The notes under the pieces were generated by a model. That model was not told the origin of the DNA, made no database searches, and saw only the letters and a list, made by a program, of their open reading frames with translations. From Elusimicrobiota bacterium (GTDB taxonomy: Bacteria > Elusimicrobiota > Elusimicrobia > UBA1565 > UBA9628): a DNA stretch of 7,062 bases. This document shows positions 6,788-7,062 of the stretch, piece by piece. The position numbers and the translations under genes are program-made. Each line of letters starts with the position of its first letter. Within the stretch, counting starts at the first letter, position 1. The stretch spans positions 1 to 7,062 of the forward strand of contig JAQUMZ010000138.1 of NCBI GenBank assembly GCA_028717865.1, read 5' to 3'.

Positions 6788-6862
6788 GCCACCCCGACGG
6801 CCCCGGTTCGCCCCTCCTATGGGCGAGCCGGTTGCGCTCTCGCTGCGCTCAAGCGCTGGCTT
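6788..6862. repeat. Right-array repeat, conserved 75-bp core, copy A
   Basis: This 75-bp block recurs at 6981-7055 with only two differences (6796 G against 6989 A; 6857 T against 7050 C), giving a 193-bp period. An 8-base match, CTGAAATC, precedes each copy (6761-6768 and 6973-6980). In copy A it includes the wecB stop codon and is separated from the core by 19 extra bases. The core contains an 11-bp hairpin at 6803-6813/6821-6831. It shares no clear primary sequence with the left array but has the same hairpin-dense style. It is not coding in any convincing frame. Confidence 0.88.
6803..6831 (+). terminator. 11-bp hairpin 38 nt after wecB (possible terminator or 3' stabiliser)
   Basis: CCGGTTCGCCC (6803-6813) pairs with GGGCGAGCCGG (6821-6831) with one G-T wobble and a 7-base loop. 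It is the first strong hairpin after the wecB stop codon. No T-tract follows, so a classical intrinsic terminator is doubtful. The same hairpin recurs at 6996-7006/7014-7024 in the next repeat copy. The arm 6826-6831 can pair instead with CTGGCT at 6856-6861. Confidence 0.3.
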
Positions 6863-6897
6863 AACGGCGGTGACCAACCGGCCAAAGCCGTTCGCGA

Positions 6898-6957
6898 GGT
6901 TCGCGCCCGACCGAAGGGAGGGTGCGAACCCCGGCGCCGCCACTCCGGGCGGCGCCG
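6898..6957. other. Two hairpins in the spacer between right-array cores
   Basis: The 118-bp stretch between the two conserved cores (6863-6980) is also palindrome-rich. GGTTCGC (6898-6904) pairs with GCGAACC (6924-6930), with a further CCC/GGG inside. CGGCGCCGCC (6932-6941) pairs with GGCGGCGCCG (6948-6957), a 10-bp stem with a 6-base loop. A third compound hairpin follows, CCGTTG 6960-6965 with CAACGG 6988-6993, and TGGCGA 6967-6972 with TCGCCA 6979-6984 inside it. The repeat unit therefore probably includes the whole 193 bp. No gene is seen here. Confidence 0.7.
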
Positions 6958-6980
6958 TTCCGTTGTTGGCGACTGAAATC

Positions 6981-7055
6981 GCCACCCCAACGGCCCCGGT
7001 TCGCCCCTCCTATGGGCGAGCCGGTTGCGCTCTCGCTGCGCTCAAGCGCCGGCTT
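6981..7055. repeat. Right-array repeat, conserved 75-bp core, copy B
   Basis: This is the second copy of the 75-bp core, 73 of 75 positions identical to copy A. The hairpin 6996-7006/7014-7024 is fully conserved. The T-to-C difference at 7050 changes a G-T wobble of the alternative stem (AGCCGG with CTGGCT in copy A) into a G-C pair (AGCCGG 7019-7024 with CCGGCT 7049-7054), so pairing is kept. After 7055 the sequence diverges from copy A (GCTGACT rather than AACGGCG), and the window ends before it is clear whether a third copy follows. Confidence 0.88.
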
Positions 7056-7062
7056 GCTGACT

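Noticed and set aside
6805..6831. tRNA-like T-arm (GGTTCGCCCC) in the right repeat
   Set aside because: It lacks the conserved A after GGTTCG, and no acceptor, D or anticodon arms fold around it.

Overview
The window is GC-rich apart from one AT-richer divergent intergenic region near 4252-4390. It carries three confidently recognised protein genes, flanked on both sides by hairpin-rich tandem repeats. The genes point to a diderm (Gram-negative-type) bacterium that uses an SMC-type rather than MukB-type condensin: a full-length smc, a membrane-bound lytic transglycosylase of the MltA family, and a non-hydrolysing UDP-GlcNAc 2-epimerase (wecB). The base composition and protein style would suit several high-GC diderm phyla (for example Elusimicrobiota or Myxococcota). 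The phylum cannot be settled from this sequence alone.

Layout: (1) 1-588 is a tandem array of a ~234-bp unit, with two full copies and a third copy shortened by an internal 50-bp deletion. Each unit is almost entirely consecutive hairpins, and the array stops a few bases before the smc stop codon. (2) 595-4251, minus strand, is smc. (3) 4252-4390 holds two divergent sigma70-like promoters arranged symmetrically about 4353/4354, one for smc and one for mltA. (4) 4391-5626 and 5631-6764, plus strand, are mltA and wecB, separated by 4 nt and probably one operon. (5) 6761-7062 is a second, different hairpin-rich repeat family with a 193-bp period. It begins at the wecB stop codon and runs off the window.

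Together, the smc product acts in chromosome condensation and segregation, and the mltA-wecB pair acts on the cell envelope (peptidoglycan cleavage and supply of UDP-ManNAc). The less ordinary content is noncoding. Two unrelated-looking arrays of structured repeats are placed directly at gene 3' ends, and one of them shows a compensatory double substitution between copies. A head-to-head promoter pair is also present, in which the mltA promoter predicts a leaderless transcript. No mobile-element gene, CRISPR array, tRNA or rRNA was recognised.
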